The translations under genes were made by a program, and so were the position numbers. A DNA stretch of 35,178 nt from Immundisolibacter sp. Its GTDB lineage: Bacteria > Pseudomonadota > Gammaproteobacteria > Immundisolibacterales > Immundisolibacteraceae. The notes under the pieces are model-generated. The model was not told the DNA's origin. It saw only the letters and a program-made list of their open reading frames with translations, and made no database searches. Positions 24,114 to 31,920 of this stretch are shown piece by piece (position 1 is the first letter of the stretch; each line of letters starts with the position of its first letter). Location of the stretch: the NCBI RefSeq assembly GCF_041601295.1, contig NZ_JBFIII010000019.1:1-35178 (forward strand), in the 5' to 3' direction.

Positions 24114-25261
24114 TGACGCTTCGTGCCTGCGCCGCGACTGACCACAACAGCCGAGGGCGGCGTCACGCCGAACCGGACCCCGGCGACCGTACCCAGCACC
24201 AGCGCGATCGCGACCGCATCATCCATTGCGGCGCGTTTCGGCGACTCGAATACAAGACGCAAGTGTTCGTCAATCACGAAGGCGACATGTTCCGCACCCG
24301 GCTCACGCACTCGCTGGAAGTGGCACAGATTTGCCGCTCCGTGGCGCGTTCGCTGGGATTGAACGAGGATCTGGCCGAGGCCATATCGCTGTCGCACGAT
24401 CTGGGACACACGCCGTTCGGGCACGCTGGCCAGGACGCCTTGAACGCATGCATGAGCGCGTACGGTGGCTTTGAGCACAACGTGCAGTCGCTGCGGATTG
24501 TCGACACCCTGGAGCAGCGTTATCCGGCCTTTTCCGGAATCAATCTCACGTTCGAGACGCGCGAAGGCATCCTCAAGCACTGCACCGCCGAAATCGCCGC
24601 CAAGCTTGGCGACGTCGGTGAACGCTTCCTGTCCGGTCAGCAGCCCAGTCTGGAAGCCCAGCTCACCAACCTCGCGGACGAAATTGCTTATAACTCGCAT
24701 GATCTGGATGACGGCCTGCGGGCCGGGATGTTGAGCTTTGCCCAGCTAACCGCAGAGTCGGCTTTTTTCAGGGCTCACCACGATGCCGTCGGCAGGGAAT
24801 TCGGAACTCTGGCCAGCCGCGTGGGCCAGCACGAAATCATCCGCCGCATCATCAAGGCGCAGATTGTGGATCTGCGTGAAACCAGTGCCGCTCGTCTGGG
24901 TGCCGCGGCAGTAGGCAGTCTGGACGAGGTGCGGCAGTGCGGTGGCCCTCTGATCGCGTTCAGCGACCGTATGCGGGCCGATAACGACTTGCTGAAGGGC
25001 ATCCTCAACCGGAGCGTTTATCAGCACTACCGTGTGCGCCGCATGACCAGTCGTGCCCGGCGGGTGGTGACTGATTTGTTCACTATTTTTTTGGACGACC
25101 CACAGCTTCTGCCGCCCGAATCGCTCGTGGCCGTGGAGCAGCGCGAGCAGGCGCATGGTCGACGCGGGCGCGCGCGGGCCGTCGCCGATTATGTCGCCGG
25201 CATGACCGACCGCTACGCCCTGGCGCAGCACGCCGCGTTGTTCGGCAGCGTGCCCGACTGA
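24110..25261 (+). CDS. dgt: dGTPase-like HD-domain triphosphohydrolase
   Basis: A 383-residue protein of the dGTPase-like family. The HD metal site is His67 in RLTHSLEVAQI and His96-Asp97 in SHDLGHTPFGH; the distal Asp is in LADEIAYNSHDLDDG. The N-terminal DRDRIIHCGAFRRLEYKTQVF is diagnostic. It hydrolyses dNTPs to deoxynucleoside and triphosphate. The start may be GTG at 24110 or ATG at 24113; both overlap the aroB stop. Position after aroB is common in gammaproteobacteria. The downstream gap of 184 bases has no recognised terminator. Confidence 0.92.
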   Translation: MMTLRACAATDHNSRGRRHAEPDPGDRTQHQRDRDRIIHCGAFRRLEYKTQVFVNHEGDMFRTRLTHSLEVAQICRSVARSLGLNEDLAEAISLSHDLGHTPFGHAGQDALNACMSAYGGFEHNVQSLRIVDTLEQRYPAFSGINLTFETREGILKHCTAEIAAKLGDVGERFLSGQQPSLEAQLTNLADEIAYNSHDLDDGLRAGMLSFAQLTAESAFFRAHHDAVGREFGTLASRVGQHEIIRRIIKAQIVDLRETSAARLGAAAVGSLDEVRQCGGPLIAFSDRMRADNDLLKGILNRSVYQHYRVRRMTSRARRVVTDLFTIFLDDPQLLPPESLVAVEQREQAHGRRGRARAVADYVAGMTDRYALAQHAALFGSVPD

Positions 25262-25445
25262 CGGTGGCGCCGCCGCATTGGCCCACCACCGGCCAGTGCC
25301 CCGTGACGTGATCCGCCGACATCGCCGGTCCTGGAACATTTACCGGCCGTCGCGGCTATGCGAAGCTAGCGGCGTTCTGGCCGGTGACCGTCGCAAGGCG
25401 CTTGTTTACTATCCAGGCCACCTCACAAACTGCCGGGAGGACGAC

Positions 25446-25994
25446 GTGCGCGAATTGACCCTGGAAGAAGTACAAACCATTCTGAGCGATGGCGTCGCGC
25501 TGGCCCGTGCCAAGGGCTTTCCGTCTACCGTTGCGGTGGTGGACATGGGGGGCAACTTAAGAGGTGTGCTGCGACCGGAGAAGGGCCGCATCGCCAACCC
25601 CGACATCGCCATCAAGAAAGCCTGGACTGCTGCCGCCCTGCACCGCAGCACTGCCCAGGTTCGTGAGCTGATGATCACCCCGGATCGTTTCGGCTACGGC
25701 CTGCAGTTTACCGATCAGCGCTTGTGCATGGTCGGCGGGGGATTCCCAATCATCGACAAGGCCGGCGATGTCATCGGCGGCGTCGGTACCAGCGGCGGGC
25801 CAGTGGACCTGGATATCGCCTGCTCGCTGGCCGGGTTGCGCAAGCTGGGCTTCCCGACCGATTTCGCTGATCCTCTGAAGGCGGCGCCCACCAAGGCCAC
25901 TAAAATGGGGGGCAAGTCGACCAAGCTTGCCAAGGCAGCCGCGACCAAGCCGGCAAAAATCGCCAAGGCATCCGCCAAGGCAAAGAAAAAGTAA
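25446..25994 (+). CDS. GlcG/HbpS (DUF336) family protein with histone-like lysine tail
   Basis: A 182-residue protein. Residues 1-140 are a GlcG/HbpS domain: an N-terminal helix, VAVVDMGGNLRGVLR, then IAIKKAWTAAAL, and GGGFPIIDKAGDVIGGVGTSGG near 97-118. Members bind haem or small metabolites, and the role is often unknown. Residues 145-182 form a Lys/Ala/Thr/Pro tail with repeated KAA, KPAK and KASAK units, like bacterial histone H1 (AlgP/HctA) tails; this is not usual in the family. GTG at 25446 is preceded by GGGAGG at 5 bases; an in-frame start at 25278 lacks family sequence. The YciI-like gene follows after 15 bases. Confidence 0.85.
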   Translation: MRELTLEEVQTILSDGVALARAKGFPSTVAVVDMGGNLRGVLRPEKGRIANPDIAIKKAWTAAALHRSTAQVRELMITPDRFGYGLQFTDQRLCMVGGGFPIIDKAGDVIGGVGTSGGPVDLDIACSLAGLRKLGFPTDFADPLKAAPTKATKMGGKSTKLAKAAATKPAKIAKASAKAKKK

Positions 25995-26009
25995 CCGCGG
26001 GAGTTCCCG

Positions 26010-26315
26010 ATGCTTTACGCGATATGGATCGAAGATGTTCACGACAGTCTGCCGCGTCGCCTCAAGGTGCGTGAGGCGCACCTGAATCGCCTGCGCGAAA
26101 TGGTGAAGACTGGCCGCGTCAAGATGGCAGGTCCGTTCCCCAAGGTGGCGGGCGAGGATCCGACCCAGTCCGGCTTCGCCGGGGGTCTGATCGTTGCCGA
26201 ATTCGATAGCGCCGAGGCCGCGGAGCAGTGGTTGAAGGAAGATCCCTACCACGCCGCGGGCGTGTTCAAGAATTACTGGATCCAACCCTACCTGAAAGTG
26301 CTGCCGGCGGATTGA
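26010..26315 (+). CDS. YciI-like family protein
   Basis: A 101-residue protein of the YciI / dimeric alpha-beta barrel superfamily. It has MLYAIWIEDVHDS, then VREAHLNRLREMVKTGRVKMAGPF with the His of the family active site near 27, and FDSAEAAEQWLKEDPYHAAGVF. Members include muconolactone-isomerase-like folds and small dehydrochlorinases. Function here is unknown. A purine-rich GCGGGAG stretch lies upstream of the ATG. It is probably co-transcribed with the GlcG-like gene. Confidence 0.88.
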   Translation: MLYAIWIEDVHDSLPRRLKVREAHLNRLREMVKTGRVKMAGPFPKVAGEDPTQSGFAGGLIVAEFDSAEAAEQWLKEDPYHAAGVFKNYWIQPYLKVLPAD

Positions 26316-26331
26316 TGCCAGCGCTGCCGTG

Positions 26332-26359
26332 AACGCCCGGGCAGTTATGCCCAGGCGTT
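26332..26359 (+). other. Hairpin after YciI-like gene
   Basis: AACGCC (26332-26337) pairs with GGCGTT (26354-26359), and GGGCA pairs with TGCCC inside around the loop GTTA, with one C/A mismatch between the two stems. Only a weak pyrimidine tract follows, so it may be an inefficient terminator separating the YciI-like gene from the thiolase-like gene. Confidence 0.45.
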
Positions 26360-26439
26360 GTCTCTCGACCATGTTGGGATTGGAGACTGCACCCGCCGGA
26401 TGCGGTCAGGATCCGGTTATCGTTAACAGCTGAAAACGT

Positions 26440-27609
26440 ATGCCTGTCGCCGTTGCCATTGCCGCCGTATCGGAGCTGACGCCGGGCCGTTACCCACAAC
26501 GGGCCACACACGCCCTGTACCAGGACGCCATCGCCACGCTGCTGGCGCAATGGCCGATCAAACCGGGCGACATCCAGGGCCTGCTGGTTGCGCCGGCCGG
26601 CATGGCCGATGGCGTGTCGGACAACATCTTCGTGCACGAACGCCTGGTCGAGGAACTTGGCCTTGACTCGACCTTTGCCGAGACCGTCAACGTCGGCGGT
26701 TCCACCCATGCGGTGATGGCGATCCGCGCGGCGCTGGCGATTCGCGCCGGTCTCGCCGACGGCGTGCTGTGCGTGTCCGCCGGGCGCTTTCCTAACGTGG
26801 GGGGTGGTGGCGCGCAGCGCAACACGCGCATGTTTGCCCACCCGGATTTCGACAGCCTGTATGGGCCGTACATCCCGCCCATCTATGCCCAGGTGGCCAC
26901 CCGCCACATGCACGAAACCGGCATCGGGCGGGATGCGATGGCCGCGGTGGCGGTCGGTCAGCGGGCCTGGGCCATTCGCCACCCACAGGCCCTGATGGCA
27001 GCCAAAGGGCCGCTTACGGTGGACAGCGTACTTGCCGCGCGGCCGATCGCCTCGCCATTTCACCTGTTGGACTGCTCGGTGCCATGCGATGGTGGCGGCG
27101 CCTTCCTGGTGGCAAGCGCTGCATTGGCTCGCCGCATCAATCCACAGCCGGCCTGGCTGCGGGGCTTTGGCGAAGTACACCGCCGTGCCAACATCAGCCA
27201 GTTACGCCGCCTGGACGACGTCGGCGGGCAGGCCGCGGCGCAGGCCGCCTTCCGCATGGCGGGTCTCACGCCCGGCGATGTGCGCCTGGCGCAGTTGTAT
27301 GACTCCTTCAGCTACAACCCGATCCTCGGCGTCGAGCATATGGGCCTGGTGCCGGCGGGGCAGGGCGGACGCTTTTTTTTGGATGGCCGCGGCGCGCCGG
27401 GCGGCGACCTGCCGGTCAACAGCAACGGTGGCCTGTTGTCTTTCGGCCACACCGGCGATGCGTCCGGCATGTCCGTGATCGCCGAAGCGGCGTTGCAGGT
27501 GATGGGCCGCGCCGGCGACCGGCAGGTCAGCGCACCGGTCGCACTTGTGCATTGCTACGGCGGCATGATGAGCGAGCATGCCGTTCTGCTGCTGGGGAAC
27601 GTGTCGTGA
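26440..27609 (+). CDS. Thiolase-fold protein (SCP-x/Ltp2-like) without the acylation cysteine
   Basis: A 389-residue member of the thiolase superfamily, non-specific lipid-transfer/SCP-x branch. Where thiolases have the acyl-accepting Cys, this one reads NVGGSTH (84-90). The later motifs are GGLLSFGHTGDASG with His337 and LVHCYGG with Cys372. YDSFSYNPILGVEHMGL fits the Ltp-type tyrosine region. Loss of the first Cys with a DUF35 gene next door is the pattern of Ltp2-ChsH2 aldolases of steroid side-chain breakdown and of BbsAB-type pairs. A C-C cleaving or forming enzyme on an acyl-CoA is likely; the substrate is unknown. No strong ribosome binding site is seen. The stop overlaps the DUF35 start. 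Confidence 0.85.
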   Translation: MPVAVAIAAVSELTPGRYPQRATHALYQDAIATLLAQWPIKPGDIQGLLVAPAGMADGVSDNIFVHERLVEELGLDSTFAETVNVGGSTHAVMAIRAALAIRAGLADGVLCVSAGRFPNVGGGGAQRNTRMFAHPDFDSLYGPYIPPIYAQVATRHMHETGIGRDAMAAVAVGQRAWAIRHPQALMAAKGPLTVDSVLAARPIASPFHLLDCSVPCDGGGAFLVASAALARRINPQPAWLRGFGEVHRRANISQLRRLDDVGGQAAAQAAFRMAGLTPGDVRLAQLYDSFSYNPILGVEHMGLVPAGQGGRFFLDGRGAPGGDLPVNSNGGLLSFGHTGDASGMSVIAEAALQVMGRAGDRQVSAPVALVHCYGGMMSEHAVLLLGNVS

Positions 27610-28004
27610 GCAAGCTGTTGCCGGATATCGACGACCTTACCCAACCGTTCTGGGACGCCGCGCAGCAGCGCCGTCTGGTCATGCAGCGCTGCACTGACTG
27701 CGGCGCTTTCGTCTGGCATCCACAGCCGTGGTGTCGCGCCTGTTATGGACAGCGACTTGCCTGGCAGCCGCTGGCCGGTACTGGCGAACTTTTCACCTAC
27801 TCGGTGGTCCACTACGCGCCATTGCCAGGCTACGCCGACGAAGTGCCGTACGTGCTGGCCACGGTGCGGCTTACCGAAGGCCCGCAGATGATGACCAACC
27901 TGATCGGCTGCGACTGGCGGGAGGTGCGCATCGGCCAGCCGCTGGAACTGCGCTGGGAGGAGCGCACCGGCGGTTTTCTGGTGCCGCAGTTCACGCCGGT
28001 CTGA
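27606..28004 (+). CDS. DUF35 OB-fold/zinc-ribbon partner of the thiolase-like protein
   Basis: A 132-residue DUF35 protein. An N-terminal helix (LTQPFWDAAQQRRLVMQRC) leads to a zinc ribbon with Cys29, Cys32, Cys43 and Cys46, then an OB-fold (GTGELFTYSVVHYAPLPGYADEVPYVLATVRL) that binds CoA in related complexes. The GTG start overlaps the thiolase-like stop (GTGA), and such partners form heteromeric complexes. The frame is open further upstream to 27552, but that part lies inside the neighbour and lacks family sequence. Its stop overlaps the P-type ATPase start by one base (TGATG). Confidence 0.9.
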   Translation: MSKLLPDIDDLTQPFWDAAQQRRLVMQRCTDCGAFVWHPQPWCRACYGQRLAWQPLAGTGELFTYSVVHYAPLPGYADEVPYVLATVRLTEGPQMMTNLIGCDWREVRIGQPLELRWEERTGGFLVPQFTPV

Positions 28005-30613
28005 TGGGCGTGCCGTCGGCGCCGTGGTGCCGACCCGCGGCGGAGGTCGCGCGCGAACTGGGCGTTGATCCGGCGATCGGCCTCGATTCCCAGCACGCGA
28101 CGCAGCGCCTGCGACGTGACGGCCCCAATCGTTTGCGCCGGGTCAAGCCGCGCAGCCTGGCGGCTATCCTGTGGGCACAGCTGAGTAGTTTGTTGGTCGG
28201 TCTGCTGGCGGTGGCGGCGGGTATCGGCTTCGTGTCCGGCGACACCGTTGAGGCGTATGCCATTCTGGTGGTGATCGTGCTGAACACGGCCATCGGCTTT
28301 GCCAGCGAGCTGCGCGCGGTGCGCTCAATGGAGGCGCTGCGCCGCCTGGGCGTCACCAGCAGTCGGGTGCGTCGCGACGGTGCGCTGCAGGAACTGCCGG
28401 CTGCCGCTGTGGTGGTCGGCGACATCGTCCTGCTGGAAGGCGGCGATCTGGTACCGGCGGACCTGCGGGTGCTGGAGAGCGCCCGCCTGCAGGTGGATGA
28501 ATCATCGCTGACCGGCGAATCCCTGCCGGTGACCAAGCGTGCCGATCCCGTGCTGCCCGAGACGCCACTTGCGGACCGTACCTGCATGTTGCACCGCGGT
28601 ACGTCGATAAGCGCCGGTACCGCGCTCGGCGTGGTGACTGCTACCGGCATGGCCACCGAACTGGGCATGATCAGCCACCTGCTGGCCAAGGCCGAACCGC
28701 AGGCCACGCCCCTGGAAAAGCGTCTCGATCGCCTCGGGCAACGGCTGGCCGGGTTGGCGGTGGTGATTGCCGCCGCGATCGCCGCCACCGGCTTTTCCGA
28801 TGAGCACGATCTGACGCTGATGGTGATGACCGGCATCGCCCTGGCCGTGGCGGCGTTGCCGGAAGGTCTGCCGGTCGTGGCTACGCTGTCCCTGGCGCGC
28901 GGTATGCGCCGCATGGCACGCCGCAATGCGCTGATCAATCGACTGGCGGCGGTCGAGACGCTGGGCGCCACCACGGTCATTTGTACCGACAAGACCGGCA
29001 CGCTGACCGAGAACCGTCTCGCCGTCACCCATCTGGTCCTGCCGGGCGCCGGGCCGGTGGAATCGCCTGCCGATACGGTGCCGACATCCCTTGAAGGCGC
29101 GCGGGAGCGGCTGCTGCGGGCCGGTCAGTTGTGTAACAACGCGGCGCTGGTGGGGGACGGCAACAAGGGCATCGGTGACCCGCTGGAGGTAGCGTTGCTA
29201 CAGGCCGCCAGGGGTTTGCCGCCAGCACAGGCCGAGCGCCTGCGCGAGGAACCGTTCGACCCGGTGCGGCGGCTCATGGCGACCGTACACACGGCCCGGA
29301 AGGGTTATTACATCGCCGTCAAGGGCGCGCCGGAGGCGGTGCTCGCCCACTGCGTCGCCGTGGCAGATGGCGATCCGTCGCCGCTGCCTCTGACAGCCGC
29401 GCGGCTCCAGCAATGGCTCGCTGCCAACGAGGCACTGGCAGCGCGTGGACTGCGCGTACTGGCATTGGCGCAGGGTTTCGGGGACCAGCTGCCCACAGAT
29501 ATGTACGCCGATCTGACCCTGCTGGGTCTGATTGGGCTGATGGATCCGCCGCGAGCCGATGTGGCTGCGGCGATAGCCCAGTGCCGTGCCGCAGGCATCC
29601 GGGTTGTGATGGTGACGGGCGATCACCTGGCCACTGCCCGTTACGTGGCACAGGCGCTGAAACTGGCCGAAGGCCTGGACGGCAGCGCCGCGGCGCTGCC
29701 CGGCGATGCCCTCGATCATCCTCAGGATCACGGCGGTGAAGACGCGGTGCTGGGTGCGGGCGTGTTTGCGCGTGTCAGCCCGGCACAGAAAATGGCGCTG
29801 ATCACACGCCTTCAAGCACGCGGCGAGGTGGTGGCCATGACTGGCGACGGCGTCAACGACGCGCCGGCCCTCAGGCAGGCCGACATTGGTGTTGCCATGG
29901 GCCAGCGTGGTACGCAGGTGGCGCGTCAGGCGGCCGCCATGGTGCTGCGCGACGATGCATTTGCCAGCATCGCGGCGGCGGTGGCCCAGGGGCGGGTCAT
30001 CTTCGACAATATCCGCCGTTTCGCGGTCTATCTGTTGTCCTGCAATCTGAGTGAGGTGCTGGTCGTGGGCCTGGCCGCGCTGGCTGGTGGACCGCTACCG
30101 CTGCTGCCATTGCAGATACTGTTCCTGAATCTGGTGACGGATGTGTTTCCGGCGCTGGCCCTGGGCGCCGGCGAAGCCGACGGTAGCGAGATGCGGCGCC
30201 CACCGCGTCCGCCGGGCGAGGCCATCCTTACCCGCCGCCACTGGTGGCAGGTGGTGGGGCACGGCGCCAGCATTACGGTTGCCACGCTGCTGGCCTTCTG
30301 GCTGGCCATCGGACCGCTGCGCGCCACAGCCGAGCAAGCCGTGTCGGTGTCGTTCCTCACCCTGGCGCTGGCGCAGCTATGGCACGTCTTCAATATGCGC
30401 CCGGCTGGCAGCTCCCGGTGGCGCAACCCGGTGACGCGCAATCCTTACGTATGGGCAGCGCTCGTCCTGTGCCTGGGGCTGCTTGGGCTCGCCGTGTACC
30501 TGCCGCCGCTGGCAGGGGTCTTGCAGTTGGTGCCACCTGATACGCAGCAGTGGGCCGTGATCCTGGCCGCCAGTCTGATGCCGGTGCTGCCCGGCCTGCT
30601 TGGCAAGCGTTGA
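28004..30613 (+). CDS. P-type cation-transporting ATPase, P2A (calcium-pump-like)
   Basis: An 869-residue inner-membrane P-type ATPase. An N-terminal cation-ATPase domain (about 10-75) precedes the actuator TGES at 170-173. M4 carries PEGLP (286-290), the phosphorylated Asp329 is in DKTGTLT, and MTGDGVNDAPAL forms the hinge. M5 has NLSEVLVVGLAAL and M6 NLVTDVFPALALG. Glu in PEGLP, Glu in NLSE and Asp in NLVTD are the residues that bind calcium in P2A pumps, so export of Ca2+ or a similar cation is the best guess; Mn2+ or Na+ is possible. ATG overlaps the DUF35 stop. The coupling to a thiolase-DUF35 pair is odd and has no clear metabolic explanation. Confidence 0.9.
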   Translation: MGVPSAPWCRPAAEVARELGVDPAIGLDSQHATQRLRRDGPNRLRRVKPRSLAAILWAQLSSLLVGLLAVAAGIGFVSGDTVEAYAILVVIVLNTAIGFASELRAVRSMEALRRLGVTSSRVRRDGALQELPAAAVVVGDIVLLEGGDLVPADLRVLESARLQVDESSLTGESLPVTKRADPVLPETPLADRTCMLHRGTSISAGTALGVVTATGMATELGMISHLLAKAEPQATPLEKRLDRLGQRLAGLAVVIAAAIAATGFSDEHDLTLMVMTGIALAVAALPEGLPVVATLSLARGMRRMARRNALINRLAAVETLGATTVICTDKTGTLTENRLAVTHLVLPGAGPVESPADTVPTSLEGARERLLRAGQLCNNAALVGDGNKGIGDPLEVALLQAARGLPPAQAERLREEPFDPVRRLMATVHTARKGYYIAVKGAPEAVLAHCVAVADGDPSPLPLTAARLQQWLAANEALAARGLRVLALAQGFGDQLPTDMYADLTLLGLIGLMDPPRADVAAAIAQCRAAGIRVVMVTGDHLATARYVAQALKLAEGLDGSAAALPGDALDHPQDHGGEDAVLGAGVFARVSPAQKMALITRLQARGEVVAMTGDGVNDAPALRQADIGVAMGQRGTQVARQAAAMVLRDDAFASIAAAVAQGRVIFDNIRRFAVYLLSCNLSEVLVVGLAALAGGPLPLLPLQILFLNLVTDVFPALALGAGEADGSEMRRPPRPPGEAILTRRHWWQVVGHGASITVATLLAFWLAIGPLRATAEQAVSVSFLTLALAQLWHVFNMRPAGSSRWRNPVTRNPYVWAALVLCLGLLGLAVYLPPLAGVLQLVPPDTQQWAVILAASLMPVLPGLLGKR

Positions 30614-30624
30614 TAACTCTGTTG

Positions 30625-30643
30625 TGGATTTCTCGGCGCCCGC
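30625..30643 (+). repeat. Dispersed intergenic repeat core (copy 3)
   Basis: Identical over 19 bases to 9095-9113. It starts 12 bases after the ATPase stop. The preceding AAGCGTTGATAACTC resembles AAGCGCTGTATAAATC before copy 2. A perfect hairpin follows at once, as in copy 2, but with another stem sequence. Confidence 0.7.
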
Positions 30644-30657
30644 GACCCGGTGGTCGC
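30642..30657 (+). other. Hairpin after repeat copy 3
   Basis: GCGACC (30642-30647) and GGTCGC (30652-30657) form a perfect 6-bp stem with a CGGT tetraloop. It begins at the end of the repeat core. No T-run follows. Confidence 0.55.
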
Positions 30658-30727
30658 CAGGATGTGGCTCAGGTGCGCCGGGGCGAGATAATCGCTGCTG
30701 TTCACGAGCGACCAAGCGGTTTTCATC

Positions 30728-31846
30728 ATGCAGCATCCAGACTTCGATCTTGACCCCGCGTTGATTTACCTGAACCACGCCGCGGTCGCTCCCTGGCCGC
30801 GGCGCACGGCCGAGGCCGTGGCGCGTTTCGCCACCGAGAACGCCCGCGATGGTGCTCGTCACTATCCGCGCTGGTTGCAGCTTGAACAACGCCTGCGCGA
30901 GCGTTTGCAGCGCCTTGTCGGCGCGAGTTCCGCTGATGACATCGCATTGCTCAAGAACACTTCGGAGGCCATTTCGGTGGTCGCCTTCGGATTCCCCTGG
31001 CGCGCCGGTGACAACGTCGTGCTGGCCGCCGAGGAATTCCCCTCCAACCGCATTCCCTGGCAGGCGCTGGCCCGGCAGGGGGTCGAGTGTCGGCAGGCGC
31101 GGCTGACCGGTGCGCCCGATCCCGAGCAGGCGCTGCTTGACCTGGTCGACGACCGTACCGGCGTACTGGCGGTATCGTCCGTGCAGTACGGGTCGGGCTT
31201 GCGCATGGACCTGGAGCGCCTCGGTGCCGCCTGCCGGACGCGCGGGGTGGCCCTGTGCGTGGACGCCATTCAGAGCCTGGGCGCGCTGCCGTTCGACGTG
31301 CAGGCAGTGCAGGCCGACTTCGTTATGGCGGACGGCCACAAGTGGATGCTGGGGCCAGAGGGCCTGGCGTTGTTGTGGGTCCGGCCCGAGTGGCGCGAGC
31401 GACTGGCCTTGTTTCAATACGGTTGGCATATGACCCGGCAGGGTGGCGATTTTGACGCGGTCGAGTGGCAGCCGGCGGACAATGCCCGTCGCTTCGAGTG
31501 CGGCACCCCCAACCTGCTGGGCGCGCATGGCCTTGAAGCCAGCCTGTCCTTACTTGAGGAGCACGGCGCGGACCGGATTCGGGACGACGTGCTGGAACGC
31601 AGCGGGTATCTCATTGAGCGGGTTACCAGCGCGCCCGAACTCGAACTGCTGACCGACGCGCGGCCCGAGCGCCGCTCCGGCATCGTCACGTTTCGCCACC
31701 GGCAGATCCCGAATGCCGAACTGCACCGCCGTCTGACCGCGGCCGGTGCCGTGTGCGCCCAGCGCGGCGGCGGCGTGCGCCTGTCGCCGCATTTCTACAC
31801 GCCGTTCAAGGCACTGGATGCCGCGCTGGCGAGTGTGCTGGCCTGA
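30728..31846 (+). CDS. Class V aminotransferase-fold PLP enzyme (not a canonical cysteine desulfurase)
   Basis: A 372-residue PLP-dependent enzyme of the class V / SufS-like fold. YLNHAAVAPWP at the start, NTSEAISVVAFGF, the PLP-pyridine Asp179 in CVDAIQSLGALPFD and the Schiff-base Lys205 in ADGHKWMLGPEG are present. The mobile loop of SufS/IscS with its catalytic Cys is absent; the C-terminal part reads GGGVRLSPHFYTPFKALD. It is therefore more like the isopenicillin-N-epimerase or kynureninase-like branch, often annotated aminotransferase V. The substrate cannot be told. No strong ribosome binding site was seen before the ATG. It stands alone between the ATPase and hslV. Confidence 0.88.
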   Translation: MQHPDFDLDPALIYLNHAAVAPWPRRTAEAVARFATENARDGARHYPRWLQLEQRLRERLQRLVGASSADDIALLKNTSEAISVVAFGFPWRAGDNVVLAAEEFPSNRIPWQALARQGVECRQARLTGAPDPEQALLDLVDDRTGVLAVSSVQYGSGLRMDLERLGAACRTRGVALCVDAIQSLGALPFDVQAVQADFVMADGHKWMLGPEGLALLWVRPEWRERLALFQYGWHMTRQGGDFDAVEWQPADNARRFECGTPNLLGAHGLEASLSLLEEHGADRIRDDVLERSGYLIERVTSAPELELLTDARPERRSGIVTFRHRQIPNAELHRRLTAAGAVCAQRGGGVRLSPHFYTPFKALDAALASVLA

Positions 31847-31881
31847 GCCGGCGCTGCGGCATGAGGCCGGGACGCAGCGGG

Positions 31882-31887
31882 TAGAAT
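31882..31887 (+). promoter_or_regulatory. Possible -10 element upstream of hslV
   Basis: TAGAAT matches TATAAT at five of six positions and lies 34 bases before the hslV start, in the 74-base gap. No good -35 hexamer is seen at 17 bases upstream, so this is tentative. CGGAG at 31909 is the likely hslV ribosome binding site. Confidence 0.3.
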
Positions 31888-31920
31888 CAGCGCCCCATTG
31901 AATTTTTCCGGAGCGCGCGC

